NCBI GenBank assembly: GCA_016711265.1
Contig: JADJTI010000005.1
Coordinates: 372,001 to 436,000, forward strand
Source of the DNA: Austwickia sp.
GTDB lineage: Bacteria > Actinomycetota > Actinomycetes > Actinomycetales > Dermatophilaceae
DNA: 64,000 nucleotides
Direction of reading: 5' to 3'
The position numbers and the translations under genes are program-made. Position 1 is the stretch's first letter. Every line of letters begins with the position of its first letter. Shown here piece after piece: positions 50,652 through 58,471 of the stretch. The notes under the pieces are model-generated. The model ran no database searches, was not told where the DNA came from, and was given only the letters and a program-made list of their open reading frames with translations.

Positions 50652-51266
50652 GTGGCCGTCAAGATTCGCTTGAAGCGCATGGGCAAGATCCGCGCGCCGT
50701 TCTATCGCGTCGTCGTCATGGACTCCCGGACCAAGCGGGACGGCCGGGCGATCGAGGAGATCGGCAAGTACCACCCGACGCGTGAGCCGTCGCTGATCGA
50801 CATCGACAGCGAGCGTGCGCAGTATTGGCTCGGCGTGGGCGCCCAGCCCACCGAGCAGGTCACGGCGTTGCTCAAGGTGACCGGTGACTGGCAGAAGTTC
50901 AAGGGCCTGCCGGGCACCGAGGGCACCCTGAAGGTGGCCCCGCCGCCGCCGGACCGTAAGGCGCTGTACGAGGCCGCCATGGCGGCCGCCGGCAAGGCCG
51001 ATGACGACTACGCCAAGAGCCCGACGCCGCGCAAGCGCCCGACCAAGGCCGCCGAGGCCGCCGAGGCGCCCGCCGCCGAGGCCAGTGCTCCTGCCGAGGC
51101 TCCCGCAGCCGAGGCTCCCGCAGCCGAGGCGAGCACTCCTGCGGACGAGGCGCCGGCGACCGCTCCCGAGGTGGTCGCGGACGCGATCGCCGCGGACGCT
51201 GATGGGGAGGCCACCGTGGAGGCCGCGCCCGCCGGTGCTGAGACGAGCGCCGAAGCCGAGGCCTGA
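50652..51266 (+). CDS. rpsP: Small-subunit ribosomal protein bS16 with long acidic Ala-rich tail
   Basis: Residues 1-80 are a normal S16 (AVKIRLKRMGKIRAPFYRVV; RAIEEIGKYHPTREPS). The protein continues to 204 residues, with a tail from about 130 made of Ala/Glu/Pro/Thr repeats (AEAPAAEASAPAEAPAAEAP). Most S16 proteins have 80-165 residues, so the tail is long. The GTG start follows GGAG by about nine bases; the leader has a CACAAT -10-like box near 50516. First gene of the rpsP-khpA-rimM-trmD operon. Confidence 0.95.
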   Translation: MAVKIRLKRMGKIRAPFYRVVVMDSRTKRDGRAIEEIGKYHPTREPSLIDIDSERAQYWLGVGAQPTEQVTALLKVTGDWQKFKGLPGTEGTLKVAPPPPDRKALYEAAMAAAGKADDDYAKSPTPRKRPTKAAEAAEAPAAEASAPAEAPAAEAPAAEASTPADEAPATAPEVVADAIAADADGEATVEAAPAGAETSAEAEA

Positions 51267-51268
51267 GG

Positions 51269-51511
51269 ATGCTCGAAGAGGCCCTGGAACACCTGGTCAA
51301 GGGCATCGTCGAGCATGAGGACGAGGTCGTCGTACGACGTCGTGAGCTGCGTCGCGGGGAGATCCTCGAGGTGCGGGTGCATCCCGACGACCTCGGCCGG
51401 GTGATCGGTCGCTCCGGACGTACCGCCAGCGCGCTGCGCACGGTCATGGGAGCCCTTTCGGGTGGTCGGCAGGTCCGCGTCGACATCGTGGACACCGACC
51501 GGGCCCGCTGA
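51269..51511 (+). CDS. khpA: KH-domain RNA-binding protein KhpA (YlqC)
   Basis: An 80-residue single KH-domain protein. It begins MLEEALEHLVKGIVEHEDEV and has the RNA-binding GxxG loop in LGRVIGRSGRTASALRTVM. It lies two bases after rpsP and five before rimM, the conserved position of khpA, which acts in ribosome assembly or small-RNA binding. Confidence 0.95.
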   Translation: MLEEALEHLVKGIVEHEDEVVVRRRELRRGEILEVRVHPDDLGRVIGRSGRTASALRTVMGALSGGRQVRVDIVDTDRAR

Positions 51512-51516
51512 CGGTC

Positions 51517-52119
51517 ATGGGGGCTGCGCCCGCAGAGCGTCCCGTGGTCGCCCGGATCGGCAAGGCCCACGGCATCCGTGGCGAGGTCACCGTCGAATCG
51601 CACACCGATCGGCCCCGGGAACGGTTCGCGCCCGGGGCCCGGTTCGATCTGGATCCGGGTGGGGTGGACGGCCGGATCTCGGTGACAGTCACCACAGCCC
51701 GGGACCACCGGGGCACCTGGCTGCTCGGCTTCGAGGACGTCACGGATCGCACTGCCGCCGAGGCCTTGCGCGGGCAGCGACTGCTGCTGCCCCACGGTGC
51801 GCAGCACCGAGACTCCACGGAAGCCGCAGACGCCGACGCCCGCGGGCGTGAGCCGGCTGAGGGCGATGACGAGTCGGATGAGCAGTCCTGGTACGAGGAA
51901 GAACTCATCGGCCTCCACGTCCAGGACGTCGCCGGGCACGAGCTGGGTGCGGTGGCGGCTCTGCACACCCGGCCTGCCCAGGACCTGGTCGAGGTCCGCC
52001 TCACCGATGGGCGCACCGTGCTGATTCCGTTCGTCACCGCCCTGGTGCCGGTGGTCGACGTACCGGGTGGCCGGGTCGTCATCGATCCGCCCGACGGACT
52101 CCTCGACCTGGCGCAATGA
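51517..52119 (+). CDS. rimM: Ribosome maturation factor RimM
   Basis: A 200-residue 16S rRNA processing factor that binds S19. The N-terminal RimM domain (VVARIGKAHGIRGEVTVESH) and C-terminal PRC-barrel (LIGLHVQDVAGHELGAV; LIPFVTALVPVVDVPGGRVV) are complete, joined by an acidic linker (about residues 105-128). The stop overlaps the trmD start (ATGA). Confidence 0.95.
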   Translation: MGAAPAERPVVARIGKAHGIRGEVTVESHTDRPRERFAPGARFDLDPGGVDGRISVTVTTARDHRGTWLLGFEDVTDRTAAEALRGQRLLLPHGAQHRDSTEAADADARGREPAEGDDESDEQSWYEEELIGLHVQDVAGHELGAVAALHTRPAQDLVEVRLTDGRTVLIPFVTALVPVVDVPGGRVVIDPPDGLLDLAQ

Positions 52120-53432
52120 CGTCCGTCCCGGCCGCGACGCCCGCAGACGCGGGGGCCGCACTGCGTATCGACGTCGTCACGATCTTCCCGGAGTACCTCG
52201 ACCCGTTGGGGCTCTCGCTCATCGGTCGCGCCCGGGAGCGGGACGTCCTGGACGTGCGCACCTGGGACCTGCGCCAGTTCACCGACGACCGGCACCGCAG
52301 CGTCGACGACGCGCCGTACGGCGGGGGTGCCGGGATGGTGATGCTGCCCGAACCGTGGGGGCGAGCCCTGGACACCATCGCCGACCAGGGCCGCGATCAG
52401 CCGAGCGCGGAGCCCACGATCGTCTTTCCCGCCCCCAGTGGGCAGCGGTTCACCCAGCAGGTCGCCGCGGAGCTGTCGGGGTCAGGCTGGTTGGTGTTCG
52501 CCTGCGGACGTTACGAGGGCATCGATGAGCGGGTCTGGGAGTATGCCCACGCGCGTCACCCGGGCCGGGTGCGGACCCTTTCCCTCGGGGACTACGTGCT
52601 CAACGGCGGGGAAGTGGCTGCGCTGGCGATGATCGAGGCGATCGCCCGCCTCGTCCCGGAGGTGATCGGCAATGCGGGCTCCCTGGCGGAGGAGTCCCAC
52701 GCGGACGGGCTGCTGGAATACCCCGTGTACACCCGGCCGCCGTCGTGGCGCGGGTACGACGTGCCCGCCGTGCTGCGCTCCGGTGACCACGCCGCCGGCG
52801 CCCGGTGGCGTCGAGAGCAGCAACGGCAGCGGACGCGGGCGCGTCGGCCGGATCTGCTGGCGCCCTCGGCGCTGGCTGATCACCACGCTCCCGCGAGAGG
52901 GGGCCCCGCCCAGTTGCCCGCCGAGTTGCCTGCGGGACTGACCGTGCGGGCGGCCACCCCCGCGGACGCCCCCGAGCTGCTGGTCGTGCAGCGCGGCTGC
53001 TGGCTCGAGGAGGGCCGGATCAACAACACCTGGGACATCCCGCCGCTGACCGAGGACCTGGCACAGCTCCGTGCGGGGCTGGCGGACTGGACCTGGTGGC
53101 TGGTGCACGACCAGGGCCGGCTGGTGGGCGGTGTCCGGGCCCGGTCACGCGGCCTCACCTGGCACATCGGGCGTTTGATGGTCACCCCTGACCTGCGCGG
53201 CCGTGGCCTCGGGCGGTGGCTGCTGGCGTTCGCCGAGGAGCAGGCCGACGCGCAGGTGTCGCAGTTCGCGCTGATGACGGGCGCCGCGAGCAGCCGGAAC
53301 CTGCGGCTGTACCGCAAAGCCGGGTACCGGCCGGTGCCCGAGCAGCCTGAGCCGGGCGTGGTCGTGCTGGCCAAACCTCGGCGCGGTACGCCCCTCGCCG
53401 GGCCGCCGTGGGTGCAGGGTAAGCCGACCTGA
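52116..53432 (+). CDS. trmD: tRNA (guanine37-N1)-methyltransferase fused to a GNAT acetyltransferase domain
   Basis: A 438-residue fusion. Residues about 15-255 are TrmD, the SPOUT enzyme making m1G37: IDVVTIFPEYLDPLGLSLIG, DDAPYGGGAGMVM, FACGRYEGIDERVWEY, LSLGDYVLNGGEVAAL and YTRPPSWRGYDVPAVLRSGDH. Residues about 275-430 are a complete GNAT domain: LTVRAATPADAPELLVVQRG, HIGRLMVTPDLRGRGLGRWL (acetyl-CoA loop RGRGLG) and SSRNLRLYRKAGYRPV. There is no stop or frameshift between them. TrmD alone is usually 230-280 residues. The acceptor of the acetyl group is unknown. Confidence 0.93.
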   Translation: MTSVPAATPADAGAALRIDVVTIFPEYLDPLGLSLIGRARERDVLDVRTWDLRQFTDDRHRSVDDAPYGGGAGMVMLPEPWGRALDTIADQGRDQPSAEPTIVFPAPSGQRFTQQVAAELSGSGWLVFACGRYEGIDERVWEYAHARHPGRVRTLSLGDYVLNGGEVAALAMIEAIARLVPEVIGNAGSLAEESHADGLLEYPVYTRPPSWRGYDVPAVLRSGDHAAGARWRREQQRQRTRARRPDLLAPSALADHHAPARGGPAQLPAELPAGLTVRAATPADAPELLVVQRGCWLEEGRINNTWDIPPLTEDLAQLRAGLADWTWWLVHDQGRLVGGVRARSRGLTWHIGRLMVTPDLRGRGLGRWLLAFAEEQADAQVSQFALMTGAASSRNLRLYRKAGYRPVPEQPEPGVVVLAKPRRGTPLAGPPWVQGKPT

Positions 53433-53482
53433 CGCATGCTGCAGGGCGCACCAGGTCGGGGGAAGGTGCACCAGGTCGCCTG
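53433..53482. repeat. Inverted relative of the 20-bp repeat array
   Basis: CGCATGCTGCAGGGCGCACC at 53433-53452 is the exact complement of the junction inside the array at 15811-15960. It continues as two 20-base units (53441 and 53461), each holding GCACCAGGTCG or TGCACCAGGTCG. It starts directly after the trmD stop. The rest of the 300-base gap to rplS is leader sequence, with a CACACT -10-like box near 53562. Confidence 0.7.
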
Positions 53483-53732
53483 ACGGTTGGCGCCCGGCGT
53501 GCGGCGAGCGTGATTTGGGGGTGACAACGCGGTGATTTCGAGGTGCGGCGACGGCTGTGGCACACTTGGCACTTGCGCCTGCGACGGCCCTGGTGCCCCT
53601 GCCACAGGGGGTTGTGCACCCGCCGCCCGGTACGCCGGACGACAAGCCCGCGGACGCCAGGAGACCGACGTACGGCCCGCGTGGGCCTCAACCCGTGGGT
53701 GACCTGTGGCACCGCGAGAAAGCGACCTCATC

Positions 53733-54074
53733 ATGCAGAAGCTCGACGCGCTCGACGCCGCCTCATTGCGGACCGACATCCCCACTTTCCGGGCCGGTGA
53801 CACTCTCAAGGTGCACGTGAAGGTCATCGAAGGCACGCGCTCGCGAATCCAGGTATTCCAGGGCATCTGCATCCGGCGCCACGGTGGCGGTGTCGGTGAG
53901 ACCTACACGGTCCGCAAGGTCAGCTTCGGCGTGGGGGTCGAGCGGACCTTCCCGCTGCACAGCCCGATCGTGGAGAAGATCGAGGTGCTGACCCGTGGGG
54001 ACGTCCGTCGCGCGAAGCTCTACTACCTGCGCAACCTGCGCGGCAAGGCCGCCAAGATCCGCGAGAAGCGGTAG
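53733..54074 (+). CDS. rplS: Large-subunit ribosomal protein bL19
   Basis: A 113-residue ribosomal protein at the 30S-50S interface. It has FRAGDTLKVHVKVIEGTRSRIQVFQG, GVGETYTVRKVSFGVGVERTFPLHS (each quoted piece shared in blocks of the family) and ends AKLYYLRNLRGKAAKIREKR. The ATG at 53733 (MQKLDALDAASL) is the conserved start. It is separated from trmD by 300 bases, so it probably has its own promoter, unlike operons in which it follows trmD directly. Confidence 0.95.
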   Translation: MQKLDALDAASLRTDIPTFRAGDTLKVHVKVIEGTRSRIQVFQGICIRRHGGGVGETYTVRKVSFGVGVERTFPLHSPIVEKIEVLTRGDVRRAKLYYLRNLRGKAAKIREKR

Positions 54075-54145
54075 CACGCAAGGAATGACGCACAGCCGCT
54101 CGGCGTGACCCGGGCCACCTGCGCCGTGTTGTCAGGGTTGCGGGC

Positions 54146-54151
54146 TAGCGT
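54146..54151 (+). promoter_or_regulatory. -10 box of the first lepB gene (TAGCGT)
   Basis: TAGCGT ends eight bases before the ATG at 54160; no Shine-Dalgarno is evident. Confidence 0.5.
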
Positions 54152-54159
54152 GAGGCGTC

Positions 54160-54918
54160 ATGGAAGTCCGCTCGGGTGTGGGGAGTGATCCCCCAGGCGT
54201 CAGGACGCCCCGACGTGGCTATCGGGGGCGTCACCGGGCCATCCGGCGTACGCCGCTGCTCGTGGTGGTCGGGCTGACCTTGGCGATCGCAATCGTGGTG
54301 CGCTCGTTCTTCCTGGAGCCGTTCTCCATCCCGTCGGAGTCGATGCAGCCTGGATTGCAGCCCGGCGACCGGGTGCTGGTCACCAAGTTCGGCCCGCTTC
54401 GACATTTCCAGCGCGGGGATGTCGTCGTCTTCGACGGCACCTCCACGTTCGGTGCCATCCGGCAGCCCGACGGCAACGGTCTGGGTGCCCTGGCGCGCCG
54501 CCTGACCGAGTTCGTGGCCGGGCGGACCGGTGAATCCGACTACGTCAAACGGGTGGTCGGGGTGGGCGGCGACCGCGTCAGGTGTTGTACGTCGGACGGG
54601 AGACTCCAGGTGAACGGCATGCCCGTGGCCGAGCCGTACCTGTATCCCGGGGACGTGGCGAGCCGGCAGAAGTTCGATGTGGTGGTGCCCGCCGGGCGCG
54701 TCTGGTTGATGGGCGACCATCGTTCTCGCTCAGCGGATTCGCGCTCACACCTGGCGGCCCCCGGTGGGGGTACTGTCGCCGAGGGCGATGTCATCGGCCC
54801 GGTCGCGGTGCGAATCTGGCCGTTGAACCGGATCGGTGGGCTCGACCCGGCACCGGCGCTGCGTTCGGTGAACGATCCGGTACCAGATCCGCCGAAGGCC
54901 AGCCGGGCCAGGACGTGA
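54160..54918 (+). CDS. lepB: Signal peptidase I (first of two)
   Basis: A 252-residue type I signal peptidase. One N-terminal transmembrane helix (TPLLVVVGLTLAIAIVV) is followed by the catalytic serine in FSIPSESMQPGLQPGDRVLV (Ser61) and the catalytic lysine in DYVKRVVGVGGDRV (about 130). The late conserved GDHRSRSADSRSH is present. A second homologue begins 11 bases after the stop. The pair sits between rplS and rnhB, where actinobacteria commonly have one or several lepB copies. Confidence 0.94.
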   Translation: MEVRSGVGSDPPGVRTPRRGYRGRHRAIRRTPLLVVVGLTLAIAIVVRSFFLEPFSIPSESMQPGLQPGDRVLVTKFGPLRHFQRGDVVVFDGTSTFGAIRQPDGNGLGALARRLTEFVAGRTGESDYVKRVVGVGGDRVRCCTSDGRLQVNGMPVAEPYLYPGDVASRQKFDVVVPAGRVWLMGDHRSRSADSRSHLAAPGGGTVAEGDVIGPVAVRIWPLNRIGGLDPAPALRSVNDPVPDPPKASRART

Positions 54919-54928
54919 CGGGAGAACC

Positions 54929-55879
54929 ATGACGACACCGAGCGCGCCCGACGGGGCCCGTGCTGGCGTGGGCGACCCGTCGCAGGCCGGCGCCGCCACC
55001 GCCGCCACCGCTGCCGCCGCTGAGCCGCCGCGCGGCCGCAGCGGTCCGGTGGCGCTGCTGTGGGCGTTCGTCCGGGAGACGCTCATCGTGCTGGCGCTCT
55101 CGGTGGTGCTCTTCCTGATCGCCAAGACGTGGCTGATCGCCAGCTTCTGGATCCCCTCGGATTCGATGAACAACACCCTGATCCGCAATGACCGCGTCAT
55201 GGTGAGTCGGCTCACGCCGGGGCCGTTCTCGTTGAGCCGGGGAGACATCGTGGTCTTCGAGGACCCCTCCCATTGGTTGCGTGGCGGGGTCCCGCGACCG
55301 GCTGAACAAGAGGCGGCCAGCCTGGGCGCGCGCCTGAACCGGGCCCTGGTGTGGGTCGGGCTGCTCCCAGACGACCTGGGCAACCACCTGGTCAAGCGGG
55401 TCGTCGGCCTCCCCGGGGACCGGGTGGCATGCTGCAGTTCGGCGGGGCGCCTGATCGTGAACGGCGCGGATGTCAACGAGTCCTACGTCCGGGAGGGCGA
55501 CCCGCCCAGTCAGATCCCCTTCGACATCACGGTCCCGGCCGACAAGATCTGGGTGATGGGCGATCACCGGTCGGACTCGGCCGACTCGCGCTTCAACGAC
55601 ACCGCCGACGTGGCCACCGGACAGTCGACCCCGGCCACGGCGGCCGACCCGAAGAACAACACCGGCTACTACGGGTCCGTGCCCGTCGACCGGGTGGTCG
55701 GTAAGGCGTTCGCCGTGGTCTGGCCCTCGTCGCGGTTGTCGTGGCTGGGCACGGTTCCCGATGCCTTCGACGGCGTGCCGGCGCCGCCGCCGGCGCTGCC
55801 ATCAGCCTCACCGTCAGCTTCAGCATCGGCGTCACCATCGGCATCGGCACCCAACCCGCTCGGTTCGACCAGGCCATGA
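54929..55879 (+). CDS. lepB: Signal peptidase I (second of two)
   Basis: A 316-residue paralogue of the preceding peptidase. An Ala-rich N-terminus precedes the membrane helix (ETLIVLALSVVLFLIAKTWL). Catalytic Ser is in FWIPSDSMNNTLIRNDRVMV (about residue 79) and Lys in HLVKRVVGLPGDRVACC (about 156). GDHRSDSADSRFN is conserved, and the C-terminus ends in Ser/Pro/Ala repeats (PSASPSASASASPSASAP). GGGAGAACC precedes the ATG. The stop overlaps rnhB (ATGA). The pair may differ in substrate range; that is inference. Confidence 0.94.
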   Translation: MTTPSAPDGARAGVGDPSQAGAATAATAAAAEPPRGRSGPVALLWAFVRETLIVLALSVVLFLIAKTWLIASFWIPSDSMNNTLIRNDRVMVSRLTPGPFSLSRGDIVVFEDPSHWLRGGVPRPAEQEAASLGARLNRALVWVGLLPDDLGNHLVKRVVGLPGDRVACCSSAGRLIVNGADVNESYVREGDPPSQIPFDITVPADKIWVMGDHRSDSADSRFNDTADVATGQSTPATAADPKNNTGYYGSVPVDRVVGKAFAVVWPSSRLSWLGTVPDAFDGVPAPPPALPSASPSASASASPSASAPNPLGSTRP

Positions 55880-56670
55880 CCGGCGCCAGGGTGCGCGGCG
55901 GGCGGCCCAGCCTGCGGGTGGAGCGGTCCCTGCAACGCCAGGGGTTCACCGTGCTGGCCGGCATGGACGAAGTCGGCCGTGGCGCGCTCGCCGGTCCCGT
56001 GTCGGTGGGGGTGGTGCTGATCGATCCCACCTGCCGTTCGGCGCCCGTCGGGGTGCGGGACTCCAAGCTGCTGCCGCCCTCGCGGCGGGTGGCCCTGGTC
56101 GCTCCGGTACGACGGTGGGCGCTCGCGTCCGCGGTCGGGCACGCCAGCCCGCAGGAGATCGACGAGATCGGCATCATGGCCGCGCTGCGGCTGGCCGGAT
56201 CGAGGGCCCTGGCCGACGTCGAGCAGGCGACCGGCGCGGTGCCGGATCTGATCATTCTCGACGGTAATCACGACTGGCTGACCGATCCGCTGCGGGTCGG
56301 CCTGTTCGCGGCCGAGGACTCCGGCGAGCCTGGCGACCCGGGTCGCGGAAGGGGTACGCCGGTGGCCGCGCCGCCGGTGCGGACGCTGATCAAGGCCGAT
56401 CGCTCGTGCTCGTCGGTGGCTGCGGCATCCATCCTGGCCAAAGTCGAGCGCGACCAACAGATGATCGACCTGGCACCCAGCCACCCGGCGTACCGGTGGG
56501 AACTCAACAAGGGGTATGCCGCGCCCGAACACCTGGCCGCGTTGGCCCGCCACGGGCCCTGCCAGGAACATCGCCGCTCCTGGCAGCTGCCCGGGGTGGC
56601 GGGTGCGGGGGCGCCCCCGGCGATAGGGGATGATGGGTGCGATGACGTCGTGGAGGTGAGCTGGACGTGA
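55876..56670 (+). CDS. rnhB: Ribonuclease HII
   Basis: A 264-residue enzyme removing ribonucleotides from DNA. The catalytic DEVGRG box is VLAGMDEVGRGALAGPVSVG, RDSKLL is present, and SCSSVAAASILAKVERD plus HPAYRWELNKGY complete the signature. There is an insert of about 20 residues near 56320-56370 (SGEPGDPGRGRGTPVAAPP) compared with shorter homologues. Coupled to lepB upstream (ATGA) and DUF2469 downstream (GTGA). Confidence 0.95.
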   Translation: MTGARVRGGRPSLRVERSLQRQGFTVLAGMDEVGRGALAGPVSVGVVLIDPTCRSAPVGVRDSKLLPPSRRVALVAPVRRWALASAVGHASPQEIDEIGIMAALRLAGSRALADVEQATGAVPDLIILDGNHDWLTDPLRVGLFAAEDSGEPGDPGRGRGTPVAAPPVRTLIKADRSCSSVAAASILAKVERDQQMIDLAPSHPAYRWELNKGYAAPEHLAALARHGPCQEHRRSWQLPGVAGAGAPPAIGDDGCDDVVEVSWT

Positions 56671-56990
56671 GCTCGGAAGACCTGGAGAAGTACGAAACCG
56701 AGATGGAGCTGGCGCTCTACCGGGAGTATCGCGACGTCGTCGGACTGTTTTCGCATGTGGTGGAGACCGAGCGCCGGTTCTACCTGTGCAACTCGGTCGA
56801 TGTGAAGGTGCGCGGCGAGGGCAGCGAGGTGTATTTCGACGTCTCGATGTCCGATGCCTGGGTGTGGGACGTCTATCGGCCGGCCCGTTTTGTGAAGAAC
56901 GTGCGCGTGGTGACCTTCAAGGACGTGAACATCGAGGAGCTCGCCAAGTCCGACCTCGAGGTCCCCGAGCACGACGACTTCTCGCGCTGA
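56667..56990 (+). CDS. DUF2469 family protein
   Basis: A 107-residue acidic protein, nearly invariant in actinobacteria and without known function. It begins MSSEDLEKYETEMELALYRE and contains SMSDAWVWDVYRPARFVKNV and DVNIEELAKSDLEVPE. The GTG start overlaps the rnhB stop. Its position after rnhB and before yraN is the standard one, here interrupted by the membrane protein gene at 57033. Confidence 0.92.
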   Translation: MSSEDLEKYETEMELALYREYRDVVGLFSHVVETERRFYLCNSVDVKVRGEGSEVYFDVSMSDAWVWDVYRPARFVKNVRVVTFKDVNIEELAKSDLEVPEHDDFSR

Positions 56991-57032
56991 CGTCGGCGAC
57001 AGCCGCCGTGCCGGGGCCCTGGCTGATCGTGG

Positions 57033-58262
57033 TCAGACGAGTTCGGCCTCGGCCACCCGTGCGGGGGCGCTGACCGCCGCCGGCGCCGGAGAGCCCATCA
57101 GCTTGGCGTCCAGGCGTCGCAGCGTCCGGATCGTGACGAACTGCACGACCCCCACAAGAGCGAGCAGTGCCAGGTGGGCCGGGCTGAGCCGCGCCACGAT
57201 CTGGGTCTGCACCAGGCCCCAGTGGATGAAGAACATCGACAGCACGGACAGCGCGACGCCCGGGCAGATCAGGCCGTAGGAGGCCACGCTGGCGCCGTCG
57301 CCGCGCACATAGGTCTGGAAGTACCCCTGGCCGCGCATCACGGCCCAACCCGCCAGCCCCATAGCCAGCTGCGCGGTCACCAGCAGCCCGAAGACCACGA
57401 ACCAGACGATCGCCGGGACCTGGACGTGCAGGATCGTGTGGGCGATGCCCGAGGTCACCCGAATGAGCGCGATGCCGACGAGGGTGAAGATCGGGATCCC
57501 CATCCACAGCGTCGGTGCGGCCTCGGAGGCCACGCCCTGGCGCAGCATCGCCGAGACGCCGATGGGGAGGGCGATCGTGATCCACGCGGCCGCCATCACC
57601 AGGAAGGCGAAGGCGCCGAGCATGCCGATGACCGCAGTGGTCCTCGTCGAGCTCATCGCCGCGGCGGAGGAGAACCCGACGGCGATCATGGTGAACGCGA
57701 ACGCCGGGAGCAGCTGGCTGAAGTGATTGGCGTCCTCGAGGTCGTAGCCGCGGTGGGCCAGGGTGCGGGTCACGTACCGCCCGAACGTCCGCACGGCCAG
57801 GACGCCGATCGCGGCCAGGGCGAGGAGGGCGAGCGGGAACAGGTACTCCTTGACCGACCACAGGCCGGGGATCGCCAGGGCGGCGACGATGAAGGCGACG
57901 TTGACCGTCATGGCCAGCGTGAGCGGGATGGCCATCAGCGACACTTCGGCGTTGGTGGTCCGCAGCTGCTCGTGGCCCAGGCCGCGAGTGAACCGTCGGT
58001 GGGCCCGCAGCGCGGCGATCAGCAGCCGCACATGCCGTACGGCGAAGTAGGTGATGGTGAGCAGGGTGGCTGTGAGCAGCGCCGTGCTGAGCATGCCGCC
58101 GGTGGCGTACTGGCGAGCCAGATCGGTGAAGGTCGGGATCGGGGCGTCGGGGTGGGGCACCAGGAACATGAGGTACATGAAGAACGACACCGACAGGCCA
58201 CCGGCGCCGAGGGCGGCGAGGAAGTAGAGCGGACGGTACCGCTGGCGGAACGAGGGAATCAC
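57033..58262 (-). CDS. Ten-helix integral membrane protein behind CsoR/CstR-type operators
   Basis: A 409-residue protein with ten predicted membrane helices and a short Ala/Pro-rich tail. It begins MIPSFRQRYRPLYFLAALGA, then GGLSVSFFMYLMFLVPHPDA. It resembles, from memory only, the family some databases call TsoY (seleno)protein; no selenocysteine codon is seen. The two operator-like palindromes upstream suggest control by a CsoR/CstR repressor, hence a role in copper or reactive-sulfur stress. The GTG at 58260-58262 is used. The gene interrupts the otherwise conserved DUF2469-yraN junction, which hints at later insertion. Confidence 0.72.
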   Translation of the reverse strand: MIPSFRQRYRPLYFLAALGAGGLSVSFFMYLMFLVPHPDAPIPTFTDLARQYATGGMLSTALLTATLLTITYFAVRHVRLLIAALRAHRRFTRGLGHEQLRTTNAEVSLMAIPLTLAMTVNVAFIVAALAIPGLWSVKEYLFPLALLALAAIGVLAVRTFGRYVTRTLAHRGYDLEDANHFSQLLPAFAFTMIAVGFSSAAAMSSTRTTAVIGMLGAFAFLVMAAAWITIALPIGVSAMLRQGVASEAAPTLWMGIPIFTLVGIALIRVTSGIAHTILHVQVPAIVWFVVFGLLVTAQLAMGLAGWAVMRGQGYFQTYVRGDGASVASYGLICPGVALSVLSMFFIHWGLVQTQIVARLSPAHLALLALVGVVQFVTIRTLRRLDAKLMGSPAPAAVSAPARVAEAELV

Positions 58263-58291
58263 GAGAACCTCACGGGGCTAGGGTAGTTCGG

Positions 58292-58307
58292 ATACCGGGG
58301 AGGGTAT
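58292..58307. promoter_or_regulatory. Second, weaker CsoR/CstR-like site
   Basis: ATACC, six bases, GGTAT between the strong palindrome and the gene start (ATACCGGGGAGGGTAT). It could be a second half-occupied operator overlapping the promoter (TACCCT near 58278 on the minus strand). Confidence 0.4.
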
Positions 58308-58318
58308 GCAGCCACCGT

Positions 58319-58344
58319 ACTTGATACCCCCTGGGGTATCAAGT
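58319..58344. promoter_or_regulatory. Perfect CsoR/CstR-type operator
   Basis: Twelve-base perfect arms (ACTTGATACCCC and GGGGTATCAAGT) around CT. The core ATACCCC-n2-GGGGTAT is the established operator pattern of the CsoR/CstR/RcnR repressor family. It lies 57 bases before the ten-helix membrane protein gene and about 130 before yraN. Confidence 0.75.
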
Positions 58345-58471
58345 ATCCGCCCCTGCAGGCCGAATTCATCCACAGGCTCCGAGCGCGTCGGGCGTGTCTC
58401 CACAGGCTCATACGCGGACCCTGTCGGGCAGGCCGGTCACCGGCAAGGCTGCCGGTGGAGGTGAGGCCACC

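Noticed and set aside
58360..58420. Two TCCACAGGCTC repeats resembling DnaA boxes upstream of yraN
   Set aside because: Only two imperfect copies, no AT-rich segment, and no dnaA or dnaN nearby, so an origin is not supported.
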